This document shows, piece by piece, positions 36,995 through 46,157 of a DNA stretch of 64,000 nucleotides. The stretch covers positions 310,001 to 374,000 of the forward strand of contig NZ_BMVF01000004.1 in assembly GCF_014650575.1 (NCBI RefSeq), in the 5' to 3' direction. The notes under the pieces were generated by a model. It was not told the DNA's origin. It was given only the letters and a program-made list of their open reading frames with translations, and did not search any database. The position numbers and the translations under genes are program-made. Origin of the DNA: Streptomyces naganishii JCM 4654 (GTDB taxonomy: Bacteria; Actinomycetota; Actinomycetes; Streptomycetales; Streptomycetaceae). The stretch's first letter is position 1, and each line of letters begins with the position of its first letter.

Positions 36995-38203
36995 GTGAGA
37001 CGCAATGTCGTGACGCGCGGGCGACTGCACCGCGCACTCGTGGCCGCACTCGTACTGTTCGGCACCGGCACCGGCACCGCGGCCGGGACCGCGCCGGCCT
37101 GGGCGTCGGCCTCCGCCCCGGCCCGCACTCCCGCCGCCTCCGCTCCCCACGCCGAGGCCGCTTCCCTGTCCCCGGGCCTCTTGCAGGCGATGCGGCGCGA
37201 CCTGGGACTCAGCGCGCCGCAGGCGCGGGCCCGGCTGGCGGCCGAGCGCACCGCCACCGCGCAGGAGCCGAAGGCCCGGGAGGCCGCCGGGGCCGCCTAC
37301 GGCGGCTCGTGGTTCGACGCGCGGACGGGCCGGCTCACCGTGGCCGTCACCCGTGACGCCTCCGCCTCGGCCGTACGCGCCGTCCGGTCCACCGGCGCGG
37401 TGGTGCGCACCGTGGCGCACAGCGCCCGGCAGCTCGACGCGGCCAAGCGCCGCCTGGACCGCCTGCCCGCGCCCTCGGGCGTGAGCGGCTGGCACGTCGA
37501 CCCGGCGGCGGGCGCGGTGGTCGTCGACGTGGTCCGCGACCGGCGTTCCGACAACGATGTCGAACGCTTCCTGACCCGCGCCCGCGCGGCCGGCCCCGTC
37601 ACCGTCCACCAGGTGGCCGCGGCGGCACGCACCTACGCGGCCGGCACGGTCGGCGGCGACCCCTACTACACCGGCAACGTCCGCTGCTCCATCGGCTTCT
37701 CGGTGTACGGCGGCTTCGTCACCGCCGGGCACTGCGGGCAGCCCGGAGCGGGCGTGAGCGGCTGGGACGGCTCCTACATCGGCACGTTCCAGGGTTCGTC
37801 GTTCCCCGACAACGACTACGCCTGGGTCAGTGTGGGCAGCGGCTGGTGGACGGTGCCGGTGGTCCTCGGCTGGGGCACCGTCCCGGACCAGCTCGTACGC
37901 GGTTCGGCCGAGGCACCCGTGGGCGCCTCGGTCTGCCGCTCGGGCTCGACGACCCACTGGCACTGCGGCACGGTGCTCGCGCGCGACGAGACCGTCAACT
38001 ACAGCCAGGGCGCCGTGCACCAGCTGACCAGGACCAGCGTGTGCGCCGAGCCCGGCGACTCCGGCGGCTCGTTCATCAGCGGCGACCAGGCCCAGGGCGT
38101 CACCTCGGGAGGCTGGGGCAACTGCTCCAGCGGCGGCGAGACGTGGTTCCAGCCGGTCAACGAGATCCTCGGCCGCTACGGCCTGACGCTGCACACGGCC
38201 TGA
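36995..38203 (+). CDS. Secreted streptogrisin-type serine protease (S1E)
   Basis: A 402-residue prepro-protease. A signal peptide (residues 1-38, ending AWA-S) is followed by a long alpha-lytic-type propeptide (about 60-215) that assists folding and is removed. The mature chymotrypsin-like domain begins near 218 and carries His246 (TAGHCGQPG), Asp274 (PDNDYAWV) and Ser356 (PGDSGGSF). Six cysteines in the mature part (231/247, 314/324, 350/377) can form the three usual disulphides. There is no C-terminal chitin-binding module. The start is GTG with GAAGGG upstream; a longer reading from 36929 would add residues not seen in the family. A CebR-like palindrome precedes it. Confidence 0.93.
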   Translation: MRRNVVTRGRLHRALVAALVLFGTGTGTAAGTAPAWASASAPARTPAASAPHAEAASLSPGLLQAMRRDLGLSAPQARARLAAERTATAQEPKAREAAGAAYGGSWFDARTGRLTVAVTRDASASAVRAVRSTGAVVRTVAHSARQLDAAKRRLDRLPAPSGVSGWHVDPAAGAVVVDVVRDRRSDNDVERFLTRARAAGPVTVHQVAAAARTYAAGTVGGDPYYTGNVRCSIGFSVYGGFVTAGHCGQPGAGVSGWDGSYIGTFQGSSFPDNDYAWVSVGSGWWTVPVVLGWGTVPDQLVRGSAEAPVGASVCRSGSTTHWHCGTVLARDETVNYSQGAVHQLTRTSVCAEPGDSGGSFISGDQAQGVTSGGWGNCSSGGETWFQPVNEILGRYGLTLHTA

Positions 38204-38229
38204 CAGCCGCCTGACAGCCCCGTGCGCAC

Positions 38230-38269
38230 GGCCGGGGCGGCCCGGGCAGACGACCAGGCCGCCCCGGCC
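38230..38269 (+). terminator. Hairpin terminator after the protease gene
   Basis: GGCCGGGGCGGCC (38230-38242) and GGCCGCCCCGGCC (38257-38269) form a perfect 13-bp stem with a 14-base loop, 26 bp past the stop. The right arm continues into a 21-bp direct duplication (GCCGCCCCGGCCCTTCGCGC plus A; 38258-38278 and 38282-38302). Confidence 0.78.
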
Positions 38270-38336
38270 CTTCGCGCATCAGCCGCCCCGGCCCTTCGCG
38301 CAGGAGCCGCCCGGCACACGGGCCGCCCTTCCCTGC

Positions 38337-39629
38337 TCAGCGCGGTGTCGTCCGGCGGACGGTGTCGTGGGCGATGCGGGTCGCGGCGTACTCCGTGCCC
38401 GCCACGAAGCGCATCATCGGGCCGAACATGGGGGCCGCCAGCGAACCGGTGAAGTACAGGCCCGGTACCGACGACTCAAGGGACCCGTTCAGATGGGGCG
38501 CCCCGGAGCCGGGGACGTACCTCAGGGCGCGGCGGACCGAGGGCGAGAGGAAGGGGAGGACGTCGAGGTCGAGGCGGTAGCCGGTGGCGGCGAGGACGTG
38601 ATCGACGTCCAGGGTCCCCACCGCTGCGCCCGGCCCGGCGACCTCCAGCCGGACGGCGGTCCCGCCGCGCGTCGCCTCGGCCCGGACGACCCGGCGCGAG
38701 GTGTCGACCTGGACCACGCCCTCCACCCGGTCCCGCAGCCACCAGCCGCCCGAGGGCCCGAGGGCGCGCCGGAACAGCAGCAGCCGGGCCGCGGCGGGCA
38801 GGCGCCGCACCCCGCCCGGGGCCCGGCAGACGGCGGCCAGGATCCAGCCGGTGCCCAGCGGCGAGGCCGGCCGGGCGACCCTGGACGCCCAGGGCCTGCT
38901 GAGGACCGGCCTGGTACCCCACAGCACCTTCCGCTCACGGACCAGCACCAGCGCCTCGGCGCCGGCCTCGTGCAGCAGCGCCGCGCTCTCCAGCGCCGAC
39001 TGGCCGCCGCCGACCACGGCGACCCGCCGCCCGGCATAGCGGGACAGGTCGGTGTGGTGGCTGGTGTGGGACACCAGCGCGCCGGCACCCGGGCCCTCGG
39101 GGGCCAGGGCACGCAGCACCCCGGGTATGTGGGCGAGCCCGTTCAGGCCGGTGGCCACGACGACGGATCCGGCGGCGAACTCCTGCCCGTCGTCCAGCCG
39201 CACGGTGAACCCGGGCCCGGTGCCCCCCGCCCGGTCGACGGCGGCCACCCGCGCGGCCTCCACCTCGCCGACGTAGCGCTTCTGGAACCACTGCCCGTAA
39301 CGGACGAACACGTCGCACGGGATCGGGGTCAGCTCGGTCAGCTCCGGCTCGCCGTGCACCCGGAGGAAGTCCGCCAACCGGCCGCCCGGCTCCGGCGCGG
39401 ACAGGTCGGTGGCGTCCGGGGTCGACTTGAGGAACATCCCGGTCGCCATGGCGTGCCGCCAACTGCCCAGCACCTCACCGAAGATCCGTACGGGCACCCC
39501 CCGGGCCCGCAGGTGCGCGGCCACCGACAGCCCGTAGGGCCCGGCGCCGACCACCACGACCGGTAACCCGTCGCGACCACCCAACTCCCTTTCGCGGGCA
39601 GGGTGTTGCCCCGGAAGCGACTGCGTCAT
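38337..39629 (-). CDS. FAD-dependent monooxygenase-like oxidoreductase
   Basis: A 430-residue two-dinucleotide-binding flavoprotein. The FAD motif VVVVGAGPYGLSVA lies near residue 25, and the NAD(P)H motif RVAVVGGGQSALESA near residue 185. The segments GEVLGSWRHAMATGMFLKS and HSHHTDLSRYAG-like (SHTSHHTDLSRYAG) resemble lysine/ornithine N-hydroxylases and Baeyer-Villiger enzymes. The C-terminal ATG motif (VLAATGYRLDLDVLPFL) closes the fold. It would oxygenate a small substrate using NADPH and O2. The ATG at 39629 has GGGGGATGC just upstream. Nothing adjacent suggests a pathway. Confidence 0.85.
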   Translation of the reverse strand: MTQSLPGQHPARERELGGRDGLPVVVVGAGPYGLSVAAHLRARGVPVRIFGEVLGSWRHAMATGMFLKSTPDATDLSAPEPGGRLADFLRVHGEPELTELTPIPCDVFVRYGQWFQKRYVGEVEAARVAAVDRAGGTGPGFTVRLDDGQEFAAGSVVVATGLNGLAHIPGVLRALAPEGPGAGALVSHTSHHTDLSRYAGRRVAVVGGGQSALESAALLHEAGAEALVLVRERKVLWGTRPVLSRPWASRVARPASPLGTGWILAAVCRAPGGVRRLPAAARLLLFRRALGPSGGWWLRDRVEGVVQVDTSRRVVRAEATRGGTAVRLEVAGPGAAVGTLDVDHVLAATGYRLDLDVLPFLSPSVRRALRYVPGSGAPHLNGSLESSVPGLYFTGSLAAPMFGPMMRFVAGTEYAATRIAHDTVRRTTPR

Positions 39630-40072
39630 GCATCCCCCCGCTGGTCCCCGCGCGCCGCCTTCCCCAAGGCCCGCGCGACACTTCGGGACGGCACGCCGGC
39701 ACCGGGCCGCCGCACTCCTCCCCCCTCCGCCGCTCAGTGTTACCCAGCAACCCGCACCGGAATGCGAAATGGGGGCACGTTGCCAAAACATGGTCAAACC
39801 GTTGACCTGCGGCGGCCCCACCCTGCCCGGCGGCCACACCGGCCCCGCGGCACCTGCCCCAAGGAGGTCGCGCGGGGTTGAGAAGTCCCGTACGGCCGCG
39901 GGAAGCCGGCGTCGAGGGCAGCGGCCTCGCCTTCCCCGACGGAGGGCGGCGAACCGGCATGGGGACCCGGGCCGGCACCGGCACGCCCGAAGGCCTGCCC
40001 GTCGTGGTCGCCGTCATGCCCGACGACCGGACGCGCAGGCCTTCTTGATGAGCCGGCCCTACCGCCGGGACC
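39630..40072. other. Intergenic stretch with promoter-like patch and a doubtful short frame
   Basis: An A+T-rich patch (39760-39810, with TTGCCA, GGTCAAACC and GTTGACC) probably contains the promoter of the flavoprotein gene. On the plus strand a 56-codon frame starts at TTG 39878, ten bases after a perfect AAGGAGG (39861-39867), and stops at 40048. It ends GTGTPEGLPVVVAVMPDD plus a short tail. This could be a small gene or the tail of a decayed one. Confidence 0.45.
39878..40048 (+). pseudogene. Short frame, possibly the tail of a decayed gene
   Basis: 56 codons with a strong AAGGAGG ten bases before a TTG. The second half, TRAGTGTPEGLPVVVAVMPD, has good codon bias and the look of a beta-strand pair. 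It loosely recalls the KTG-box region of class A beta-lactamases, in which a TG-rich turn is followed by a (P/L)VVVAV strand, but the Lys is Arg-Ala here and no other lactamase motif is present. Treated as low-confidence. Confidence 0.25.
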
Positions 40073-40294
40073 TCAGTGGTCCGTGGCGGCCGGGGCGCCG
40101 GCGACCGGTGGTGCCGTCATCAGCTTCCCGAACAGGGCCATGCAGGTGGAACAGTGACCAGCCCGCTGGGCGTTCACCCCGTCGACCTGACGGTCGAGCC
40201 GTGTGCCGCACAACGTGGTGGCCGTGTTCTTGGCCATCACGTGCCACACCAGGGCTCCACCGTGCCTTTCGACTCCTGCACACATCTCATACAT
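40073..40294 (-). CDS. Small Cys/His protein
   Basis: A 73-residue soluble protein with an ideal ribosome site (AAGGGAG, six bases before the ATG at 40294). It reads WHVMAKNTATTLCGTRLD, then GHCSTCMALFGKLM; the CxxC together with the His and the earlier CG suggests a zinc-knuckle-type fold found in small Streptomyces proteins. The C-terminus is Pro/Ala-rich. Function unknown. It converges with the short frame at 39878 and is divergent from the L,D-transpeptidase-like gene. Confidence 0.72.
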   Translation of the reverse strand: MYEMCAGVERHGGALVWHVMAKNTATTLCGTRLDRQVDGVNAQRAGHCSTCMALFGKLMTAPPVAGAPAATDH

Positions 40295-40439
40295 GATCGG
40301 CTCCCTTGATGGACGCCTCTCTCACTCCAGGAGACACCGACCGGGCCCGCGCCACGCACCACGGGCCGCCATTCGGGTGACAAAGGCGACAACGGCGCGC
40401 CAGGGGGCGGGGCCTGGGACGCGCGGCCGCGATGCAATC

Positions 40440-41183
40440 ATGGAAGCCATGCGGAAGAGCGGTGCGATACGGGCGGCGGCCATGGCTGCGGCGTGCGGGG
40501 CGGTGGTGATGTCCCTGACGTCCTGCGGGAATTCGGGCCACTCCGGCGCGGCCGGCAGCGGCGGCAGCCGTACGGACGACGCGCCGCAGCCGTCCACGGA
40601 CCTCAAGCGCGTCCCGGGCATCGGCGACCGGCTGTGGCAGCGCCTGCCGGCCGGCACCCGCCAGGTCGTCGCCGTCTACGGGGACGGACCCCACTCCCCC
40701 GACTCGACCGTGGAGTTCTTCACCAAGCACGGCTCCACCTGGGACCGCGCGCGCTCGTGGCCGGCGCACAACGGCCGCAAGGGCTGGACCACGGACCACC
40801 ACGAGGGCGACCAGCGCAGCCCCGTGGGGATGTTCACCCTCAGCGACGCGGGCGGCGTGCTCGACGACCCGGGGGCGAAGCTGCCGTACACCAAGTCGGC
40901 GGCGTTCCAGGCGCCGCACTACTGGAACAAGGCGTCCTGGCACGACTTCGACTACGTCATCGCGATCGACTACAACCGCGTGAAGGGCACCGCGCCCAAC
41001 GACCCCACGCGGCCCCAGGGCCAGTCCAAGGGCGGCAGCATCTGGCTGCACATGGACCACGGCAGCGGCACCTCGGCCTGCGTCGGCATGTCGGAGGCGG
41101 CGATGCGCTATCTGCTGCGCAACCTGGACCCGAAGCAGCACCCGGTGGTGATCATGGGGGACAAGGCGGAACTCGGCGCCTGA
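40440..41183 (+). CDS. L,D-transpeptidase-family lipoprotein
   Basis: A 247-residue exported protein. The signal peptide ends in a lipobox (LTSC) and a short Gly/Ser linker follows. The catalytic part matches the YkuD fold: GDQRSPVGMFTLSDAGG (the substrate-entry loop seen in these enzymes), YVIAIDYN, and the active-site block IWLHMDHGSGTSACVGM, with His about 11 residues before the nucleophilic Cys. L,D-transpeptidases crosslink peptidoglycan stem peptides between meso-/LL-DAP residues or attach proteins. The start is uncertain: ATG at 40440 or ATG at 40449 (GGAAG upstream). Both give a functional signal peptide. Confidence 0.82.
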   Translation: MEAMRKSGAIRAAAMAAACGAVVMSLTSCGNSGHSGAAGSGGSRTDDAPQPSTDLKRVPGIGDRLWQRLPAGTRQVVAVYGDGPHSPDSTVEFFTKHGSTWDRARSWPAHNGRKGWTTDHHEGDQRSPVGMFTLSDAGGVLDDPGAKLPYTKSAAFQAPHYWNKASWHDFDYVIAIDYNRVKGTAPNDPTRPQGQSKGGSIWLHMDHGSGTSACVGMSEAAMRYLLRNLDPKQHPVVIMGDKAELGA

Positions 41184-41216
41184 CGGGCGGCCGTGGGGCG
41201 GCCCGCCCCGGGGACG

Positions 41217-41720
41217 TCACCTCTCCTGTCGGGGCATGCCGCCGTCCGGGGCGTCGAGCAGGGCGAGACGGGCGATGACGCGCTTGCCCACCGGCTCCCT
41301 GCGCACCTCGAACCCCTGCACCACGGCCATCACGATCTCCAGCCCGTGCTGGCCCACCCGGCCGGGATCGGCGGCCCGCGCCACCGGCAGCACCGGGTCG
41401 CTGTCCCAGACCGCGACCTCGACCGCGTCGCCGACGATGCTCAGGTCCATGAGGATGGGACCCGCGGCGTACTTGCGGGCGTTCGTGACCAGTTCGCTGA
41501 CCACCAGCTGGGTCAGGTCCGTCGCCCGGTCCGAGACGGGCAGCCCGTGCTCGGCCCGCGCCCGCATCAGAAAGGCGGCCGCGAGACGGCGGGCCTCGGC
41601 GATGCAGGCGCCGTCCCCGTCCAGGGCCGCCGCCGCCCGCATCACCTCGTCATCCGAGGAACGTCCGGCACCGCCGAGAAGGACACCGTCCATCGCAACC
41701 GTCTTCACCACCTCGTTCAC
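41217..41720 (-). CDS. HATPase-domain regulatory kinase (anti-sigma type)
   Basis: A 167-residue cytoplasmic protein with a GHKL ATPase fold of the RsbW/SpoIIAB kind. The N box is LTQLVVSELVTNARKYA, the G1/G2 region GQHGLEIVMAVVQGFEVR, and the final strand GKRVIARLALL. It would phosphorylate an anti-anti-sigma partner or bind a sigma factor. It is separated by 154 bp from a second HATPase gene transcribed away from it, so the two may share a regulatory region. The start is ATG; no cognate anti-anti-sigma (STAS) gene lies nearby. Confidence 0.87.
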   Translation of the reverse strand: MNEVVKTVAMDGVLLGGAGRSSDDEVMRAAAALDGDGACIAEARRLAAAFLMRARAEHGLPVSDRATDLTQLVVSELVTNARKYAAGPILMDLSIVGDAVEVAVWDSDPVLPVARAADPGRVGQHGLEIVMAVVQGFEVRREPVGKRVIARLALLDAPDGGMPRQER

Positions 41721-41874
41721 AGGCTGCCCATACCCCCGTTCACGCCGGGCACGCCCCCCGACTTCGTGTCAGCTGCGTCACACGAGCACCGCCCCGCACC
41801 GGGACGCGTCACCGCCCCGCTCGCGGGTATCCGCCTTCCGGACATCGGGAGAAACAGGACCAGAAGGGGCGCAC

Positions 41875-42285
41875 GTGGACGAGACATCGCTGAGGGCGGT
41901 GGGCTGGGCACGCTCACTGCCGTTGAACACCGAGGTGAAGGCGGCACGCGACTGGGCGCGCGAGCACCTGCGGACGCTGGGCTGGACCACCGGCGCCCCG
42001 CAGACGGTGGACGCCGTGCTGCTGACCGTCTCCGAACTGGTCACCAACGCCCACACCCACGCGCGAAGCTCCGCACAGCTGGTGATGACGTGGGACAACC
42101 GCTGTCTCCACATCTCCGTGCACGACTCCTCCCCCGAGATCCCGGCACCCCGGGAGTCGAGCCCCGAAAGCGTCGGCGGCCGGGGCATGTTCCTCGTGGA
42201 CGCCCTGGCCGACGCGTGGGAGGCCCGCCCCTGCCCGCGCGGCAAGACCGTCACCGCCTGCTTCCGCCCTTCCTCGCAGGCCTGA
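41875..42285 (+). CDS. HATPase-domain regulatory kinase (anti-sigma type), second copy
   Basis: A 136-residue minimal HATPase protein. Motifs: VLLTVSELVTNAHTHAR (N box), CLHISVHDSSPEIP (D box) and SVGGRGMFLVDALADAW (G box), ending with strand GKTVTACFRP. It has the same fold as the divergent gene at 41217 but is shorter and not a recent duplicate. The start is GTG with AAGGGG upstream (41863-41868); the next in-frame Met is late in the protein, so GTG is required. A tandem 25-bp duplication covers its stop codon. Confidence 0.87.
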   Translation: MDETSLRAVGWARSLPLNTEVKAARDWAREHLRTLGWTTGAPQTVDAVLLTVSELVTNAHTHARSSAQLVMTWDNRCLHISVHDSSPEIPAPRESSPESVGGRGMFLVDALADAWEARPCPRGKTVTACFRPSSQA

Positions 42286-42311
42286 ACTTCCGCCCTTCCT
42301 CGCAGGCCTGA
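42261..42311. repeat. Tandem duplication of 25 bp across a stop codon
   Basis: The 25 bases at 42261-42285 (the last codons and TGA of the HATPase gene, reading CTTCCGCCCTTCCTCGCAGG then CCTGA) are repeated exactly at 42287-42311 with one base between. The second copy is outside the gene, so the protein end is unchanged. Confidence 0.93.
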
Positions 42312-42435
42312 GGCGGGGCGGGACCCGCCCCCTGTCCACGAACCGGACGGCCCGGCAACCGCATGCCGGATGCATCTAACGTCGGACCGACCACCGCTGG
42401 GGCGATGGGGGACACGCGGCGAGGGGAGCCCGGCG

Positions 42436-43338
42436 ATGACCGAGGAGACGGCGGACACGGCGGAGACGGCCGGGACCGCGGAGACGGCCGAGAGGGTCCA
42501 GAGGGCGGAGCCGTCGGCCGGGGAGCTGGACACCGGCCGGGCCGTCGTGATGCTGCGGGACGTCGGCGTCCGGCGCTGCACCACCGGGCAGGTCATCCTC
42601 GACGGCATCGACTGGACGGTCCGGGCGGGCGAGCACTGGGCGCTGCTCGGTGCCAACGGCGCGGGCAAGACGACGCTGCTGCGGCTGCTCGGCGCCCTCA
42701 TGCATCCGACGACCGGCACCGTCGAGGTACTGGGCAGCCGCCTCGGCCGGGTCGACGTAAGGGAGTTGCGCGCCCGTATCGGACACGTCACCTCGGCACA
42801 GCGGGTGCCGCAGGACCTGGACGGCCGCACGGTCGTACTGACCGGCCACACAGGCACCGTGCAGCCGCTGTGGCGGTCGTACGACGACGAGGTGCGCGGA
42901 CGGGCCGAGGCGCTGCTGGCGGAACTGGAGATCAAGGAGCTGGCGGAGCGGCCGTACGGCGTCTGCTCGGGCGGGCAACGGGCGCGGATCCTGATCGCCA
43001 GGGCGCTGATGGCCGAGCCCGCCCTGCTGCTCCTGGACGAGCCGTTCAACGCGCTGGACCTGCCCTCCCGCGAGGACCTGGTCGAGGCCCTGCACCACCT
43101 CGCCGAGGGCCGCCCGCGGCTGGCCACGGTGACGGTCACCCACCATCTCGAGGAGCTGTCCCCGGCGGTGGGTCACGCGCTGCTGCTGCGCGAGGGCCGG
43201 ACACTGGCGCGGGGTCCGGTCGAGGAGGTGCTGACCGGTCCGTGGCTGACCGGGTGCTTCGGCCGGCCCATCGCGGTGAACCGGCACGAGGGCCGCTGGT
43301 GGGCCTACGCCGACCGGCCCAACCGCCGGGAGGCGTGA
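42436..43338 (+). CDS. ABC transporter ATP-binding protein
   Basis: A 300-residue soluble ATPase subunit. It shows Walker A GANGAGKTTLLRLL, signature CSGGQRARILIARAL, Walker B LLLLDEPFNALD and the switch His in TVTHHLEEL. A short Thr/Glu-rich N-terminal tail precedes the domain. The signature and tail resemble the stand-alone ModF/YlmA-like ATPases whose membrane partner is encoded elsewhere; none is adjacent. The ATG at 42436 has GAGGGGAG upstream; a longer reading from 42370 lacks a ribosome site. Confidence 0.9.
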   Translation: MTEETADTAETAGTAETAERVQRAEPSAGELDTGRAVVMLRDVGVRRCTTGQVILDGIDWTVRAGEHWALLGANGAGKTTLLRLLGALMHPTTGTVEVLGSRLGRVDVRELRARIGHVTSAQRVPQDLDGRTVVLTGHTGTVQPLWRSYDDEVRGRAEALLAELEIKELAERPYGVCSGGQRARILIARALMAEPALLLLDEPFNALDLPSREDLVEALHHLAEGRPRLATVTVTHHLEELSPAVGHALLLREGRTLARGPVEEVLTGPWLTGCFGRPIAVNRHEGRWWAYADRPNRREA

Positions 43339-43476
43339 GGGGGTTCGGCGCCCGGGCCGGTGGTCCGGGCGCGCGGCGCGGGCCGTGCACCGATGTCGCC
43401 CTGTGTGGTCGGATCGGAACTTTCCACTACCGCCAGTAACATGATCAACTGCGGCTCTGGACGCTCCCCGCGGTGA

Positions 43477-43686
<210 letters not shown>

Positions 43687-43691
43687 CGGGA

Positions 43692-43736
43692 AAGCGGCGG
43701 CGGAACCGGCCATGGGTGCCGGTTGCGCCGCCGCTT
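43692..43736. terminator. Bidirectional hairpin terminator
   Basis: 19-base arms (43692-43710 and 43718-43736), starting AAGCGGCGGCG, pair with one mismatch around a seven-base loop. It lies between two converging genes (ends at 43686 and 43780) and can serve both. Confidence 0.8.
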
Positions 43737-43779
43737 CGCGTACTGCCGCCCGCTGCCGCCCCCTACGGACGGCCCGGGA

Positions 43780-45900
43780 TCACATCGCGCCGCGCCGGAT
43801 CCTGCGCAGCAGCAGGAAGCCCGCGATCACGAGCACCGCTCCCGCGGCAGCCGGCCACAGCTGGGCGCCGGTCTCGGCGAGGCTGCCTCCCGCGGTCTGC
43901 GGCTCGGTGTGCGAGCCGGCGGACGGGCCGTTCCCTGCGGGCGCCGGCGTCTGCGTGGCAGTGCCGACCTCGCCGCCGCTCGCCGCGGCCGTGGCGGTCG
44001 GAACCGTCGCGGCGGTCGGGGTGGCGCTCGCTCCCGAACCCTTGTGGGAGGAGTGGGAGCTGTAGGACTTCGGCTCGAGGGTCGGGGCGGTGGCGTCGCC
44101 GCCGCCGTTCACGGGCGGCTGGGTCGCCGGGGTGTCGGTCGTGCCCGCGCTCGGCTCCTGCGTCCGCTGCGGGGGCTGCTGCTGCCCGCCGGAGGCGGAG
44201 CCGCCCTGGCCGTCACCGGAGCCACCGCCCTGGTTGCCGCCGGAGCCACCGCCCTGGTTGCCCCCGGATCCGCCCTGACCGCCATTGCCACCCTGGTCGC
44301 CACCCGAGCCGCCCTGACCGCCGTTGCCACCCTGGCCGCCGCCCGCGCCGCAGGTGCGGCCGCTGTTGATGCAGTCCACCATCTGGCGCATCAGGCCGTC
44401 GTCGAACACGTTGATGAAGTCACCGTGGTCCGTGACCGGCTTGTGCAGCTGCTCGGGGAAGGAGTCGACGGCGAACAGCGGGGTCGTCCGGCCGCCGTCG
44501 TTCAGGCTCGGCGCGGCGACGTCGTAGACGATGCGCTGCACCAGCTGCGGGATCGCCTGGAAGCCGGCCGGGCACGCGCCCTGCGCGTCGGCGAACGCCA
44601 CGTGGGTGCGGTGGTTGGCGCTGTCGATGTTCCGGCCGTCCCAGCAGCTCTGGAAGCGGAAGGTGCGCACCACGTCGCTGCCCTTGGGGCACAGCGGGTA
44701 CTTGTCCTTCAGCTGCCGGTCCTCGAAGCCGGTGCAGCTCCAGGAGGCGTTGGCGTTGGCCGGGCCGTTGACGAACGCCTTGGCGTCACCGGTGATGATC
44801 CGCAGGAAGCGCGGCATGGCGGTGACCTTGCCCTGGGGGCTGCCCTCGAAGGTGATGGTCACCTGCTTGGGCGTCACGATGCGGCCCGCGTTGCCCTCGG
44901 TGCCGCCGCCCGGCGAGTCGGCGTCCCGCTCCCGGCTGCCGTCCTGAAGCCGCACCACGGGCCAGTAGTACGTGGACTTGTCACCCTTGTCCGCGCAGCT
45001 GGTGTCGCCGGCGGCCAGGTCGCCGTCGCTCGCGAAGGCGGTGTTGGACTGGTTGCCGACGTAGTCGTGGAAGTGGTGGGCGCCGTTGGTGACGCCGGGC
45101 GCGACGATGACGTTGTCCGAGTTGCGCAGGCCGTTGGCGTTGACCCCGCAGCTGGAGGTGAAGCTGCCGCGTGAGGCGTTCGCCTGCGGCTGGGGCGTGC
45201 CGGCGTTCGGCTGGACGGTGGTGATGTCCACGTAGTCCGCGGCCACGGGGCCGTTGCCCGCCTGGCCGCCGTTGCCCTGCTGCTGTCCCCCGCCCTGCTG
45301 GCCCTGGCCGCCCTGGCCGTTCTGACCCTGGCCGCCGCCCTGGTCCCCCTGACTCCCCTGGCTCTGCCCGTTCTGGTCCTGCCCCTGGCCGTTCTGGCCG
45401 TTCTGGCCGTTCTGGCCTTGGTCTTGCGCCGGGTGCAGGCTGCACTCGGCGAGGGCGTCGAGCCCCTCGGGGCGGTTCCCGGCGCGGTCGATGGCGTCCG
45501 CGATGCGCCCGATCGTCTCCGCGCGCTGCTCCTTCAGCGGCTTCATGATCGTGTCGTCGACGGAGCCGTCACCGCCGGATCGCCCGGCCTGGGCCGAGTT
45601 CTGCAGCTGCTGGTAGGCCTTGGCGATCTGCTGGTCGAGGACGGCGAGTTGCTCGTCGACGGACGCCTTGGCCGCCTCCGGCACGGCCGTGAGCCGCGTA
45701 CCGACGTCGGGGCAGTCGATCGTCCCCGCCGCGCCCGAGCCCGGAGCCGACTTCTCCACCGCCTGCCCGTTCCAGGTCCCTTCGGTGGCCGAGGCGTAGA
45801 CGTTGGCCACCATCAGGCCGCCGCCCCCCAGCATCAGCGCGACCGCGGCGAACGTGGCGCGCCGCGGGCCTGTGGGTCGTCTGCGCGTGTTGCGTCTCAC
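43780..45900 (-). CDS. Sortase-anchored DUF1996 wall protein
   Basis: A 706-residue surface protein. A signal/anchor helix lies at about 17-40, then a helical segment (AVLDQQIAKAYQQLQNSAQ), a Gln/Gly/Asn-rich linker (about 155-220), the DUF1996 domain (about 225-500; NGAHHFHDYVGNQSN, CWDGRNID), a second Gly/Gln/Ser-rich linker and a Pro/Thr-rich stalk. It ends with LAETG, a hydrophobic helix (PAAAGAVLVIAGFLLL) and RRIRR. LAxTG with this tail is the class E sortase signal used by Streptomyces, so the protein is predicted to be covalently bound to peptidoglycan. DUF1996 is otherwise common in fungi and actinobacterial secreted proteins with unclear function. The start is GTG with GGAG upstream. 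Confidence 0.88.
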   Translation of the reverse strand: MRRNTRRRPTGPRRATFAAVALMLGGGGLMVANVYASATEGTWNGQAVEKSAPGSGAAGTIDCPDVGTRLTAVPEAAKASVDEQLAVLDQQIAKAYQQLQNSAQAGRSGGDGSVDDTIMKPLKEQRAETIGRIADAIDRAGNRPEGLDALAECSLHPAQDQGQNGQNGQNGQGQDQNGQSQGSQGDQGGGQGQNGQGGQGQQGGGQQQGNGGQAGNGPVAADYVDITTVQPNAGTPQPQANASRGSFTSSCGVNANGLRNSDNVIVAPGVTNGAHHFHDYVGNQSNTAFASDGDLAAGDTSCADKGDKSTYYWPVVRLQDGSRERDADSPGGGTEGNAGRIVTPKQVTITFEGSPQGKVTAMPRFLRIITGDAKAFVNGPANANASWSCTGFEDRQLKDKYPLCPKGSDVVRTFRFQSCWDGRNIDSANHRTHVAFADAQGACPAGFQAIPQLVQRIVYDVAAPSLNDGGRTTPLFAVDSFPEQLHKPVTDHGDFINVFDDGLMRQMVDCINSGRTCGAGGGQGGNGGQGGSGGDQGGNGGQGGSGGNQGGGSGGNQGGGSGDGQGGSASGGQQQPPQRTQEPSAGTTDTPATQPPVNGGGDATAPTLEPKSYSSHSSHKGSGASATPTAATVPTATAAASGGEVGTATQTPAPAGNGPSAGSHTEPQTAGGSLAETGAQLWPAAAGAVLVIAGFLLLRRIRRGAM

Positions 45901-46157
45901 GGAACTACTCCTAGACGGTCTGGTCGGTCCGGCCGGGCATGGCAATCCCCCGGTCCCATACGGAACGGGACGCACGGATGTTCAAAGGCCCCGGCAATTC
46001 ACAGCGACTTCATGGCTTCTGGCAGGCCATCAGGCGTCCGGGCGCACGTGACGGCGGGGCCGGTGCACCGGGGGGCCGGGAAAATTGGTCGCCCGTATCA
46101 CCGGACGCGCCGCTCCGGTTCTCCCACATATCGTCGGAAAACGTGTGTTATTCAGTC

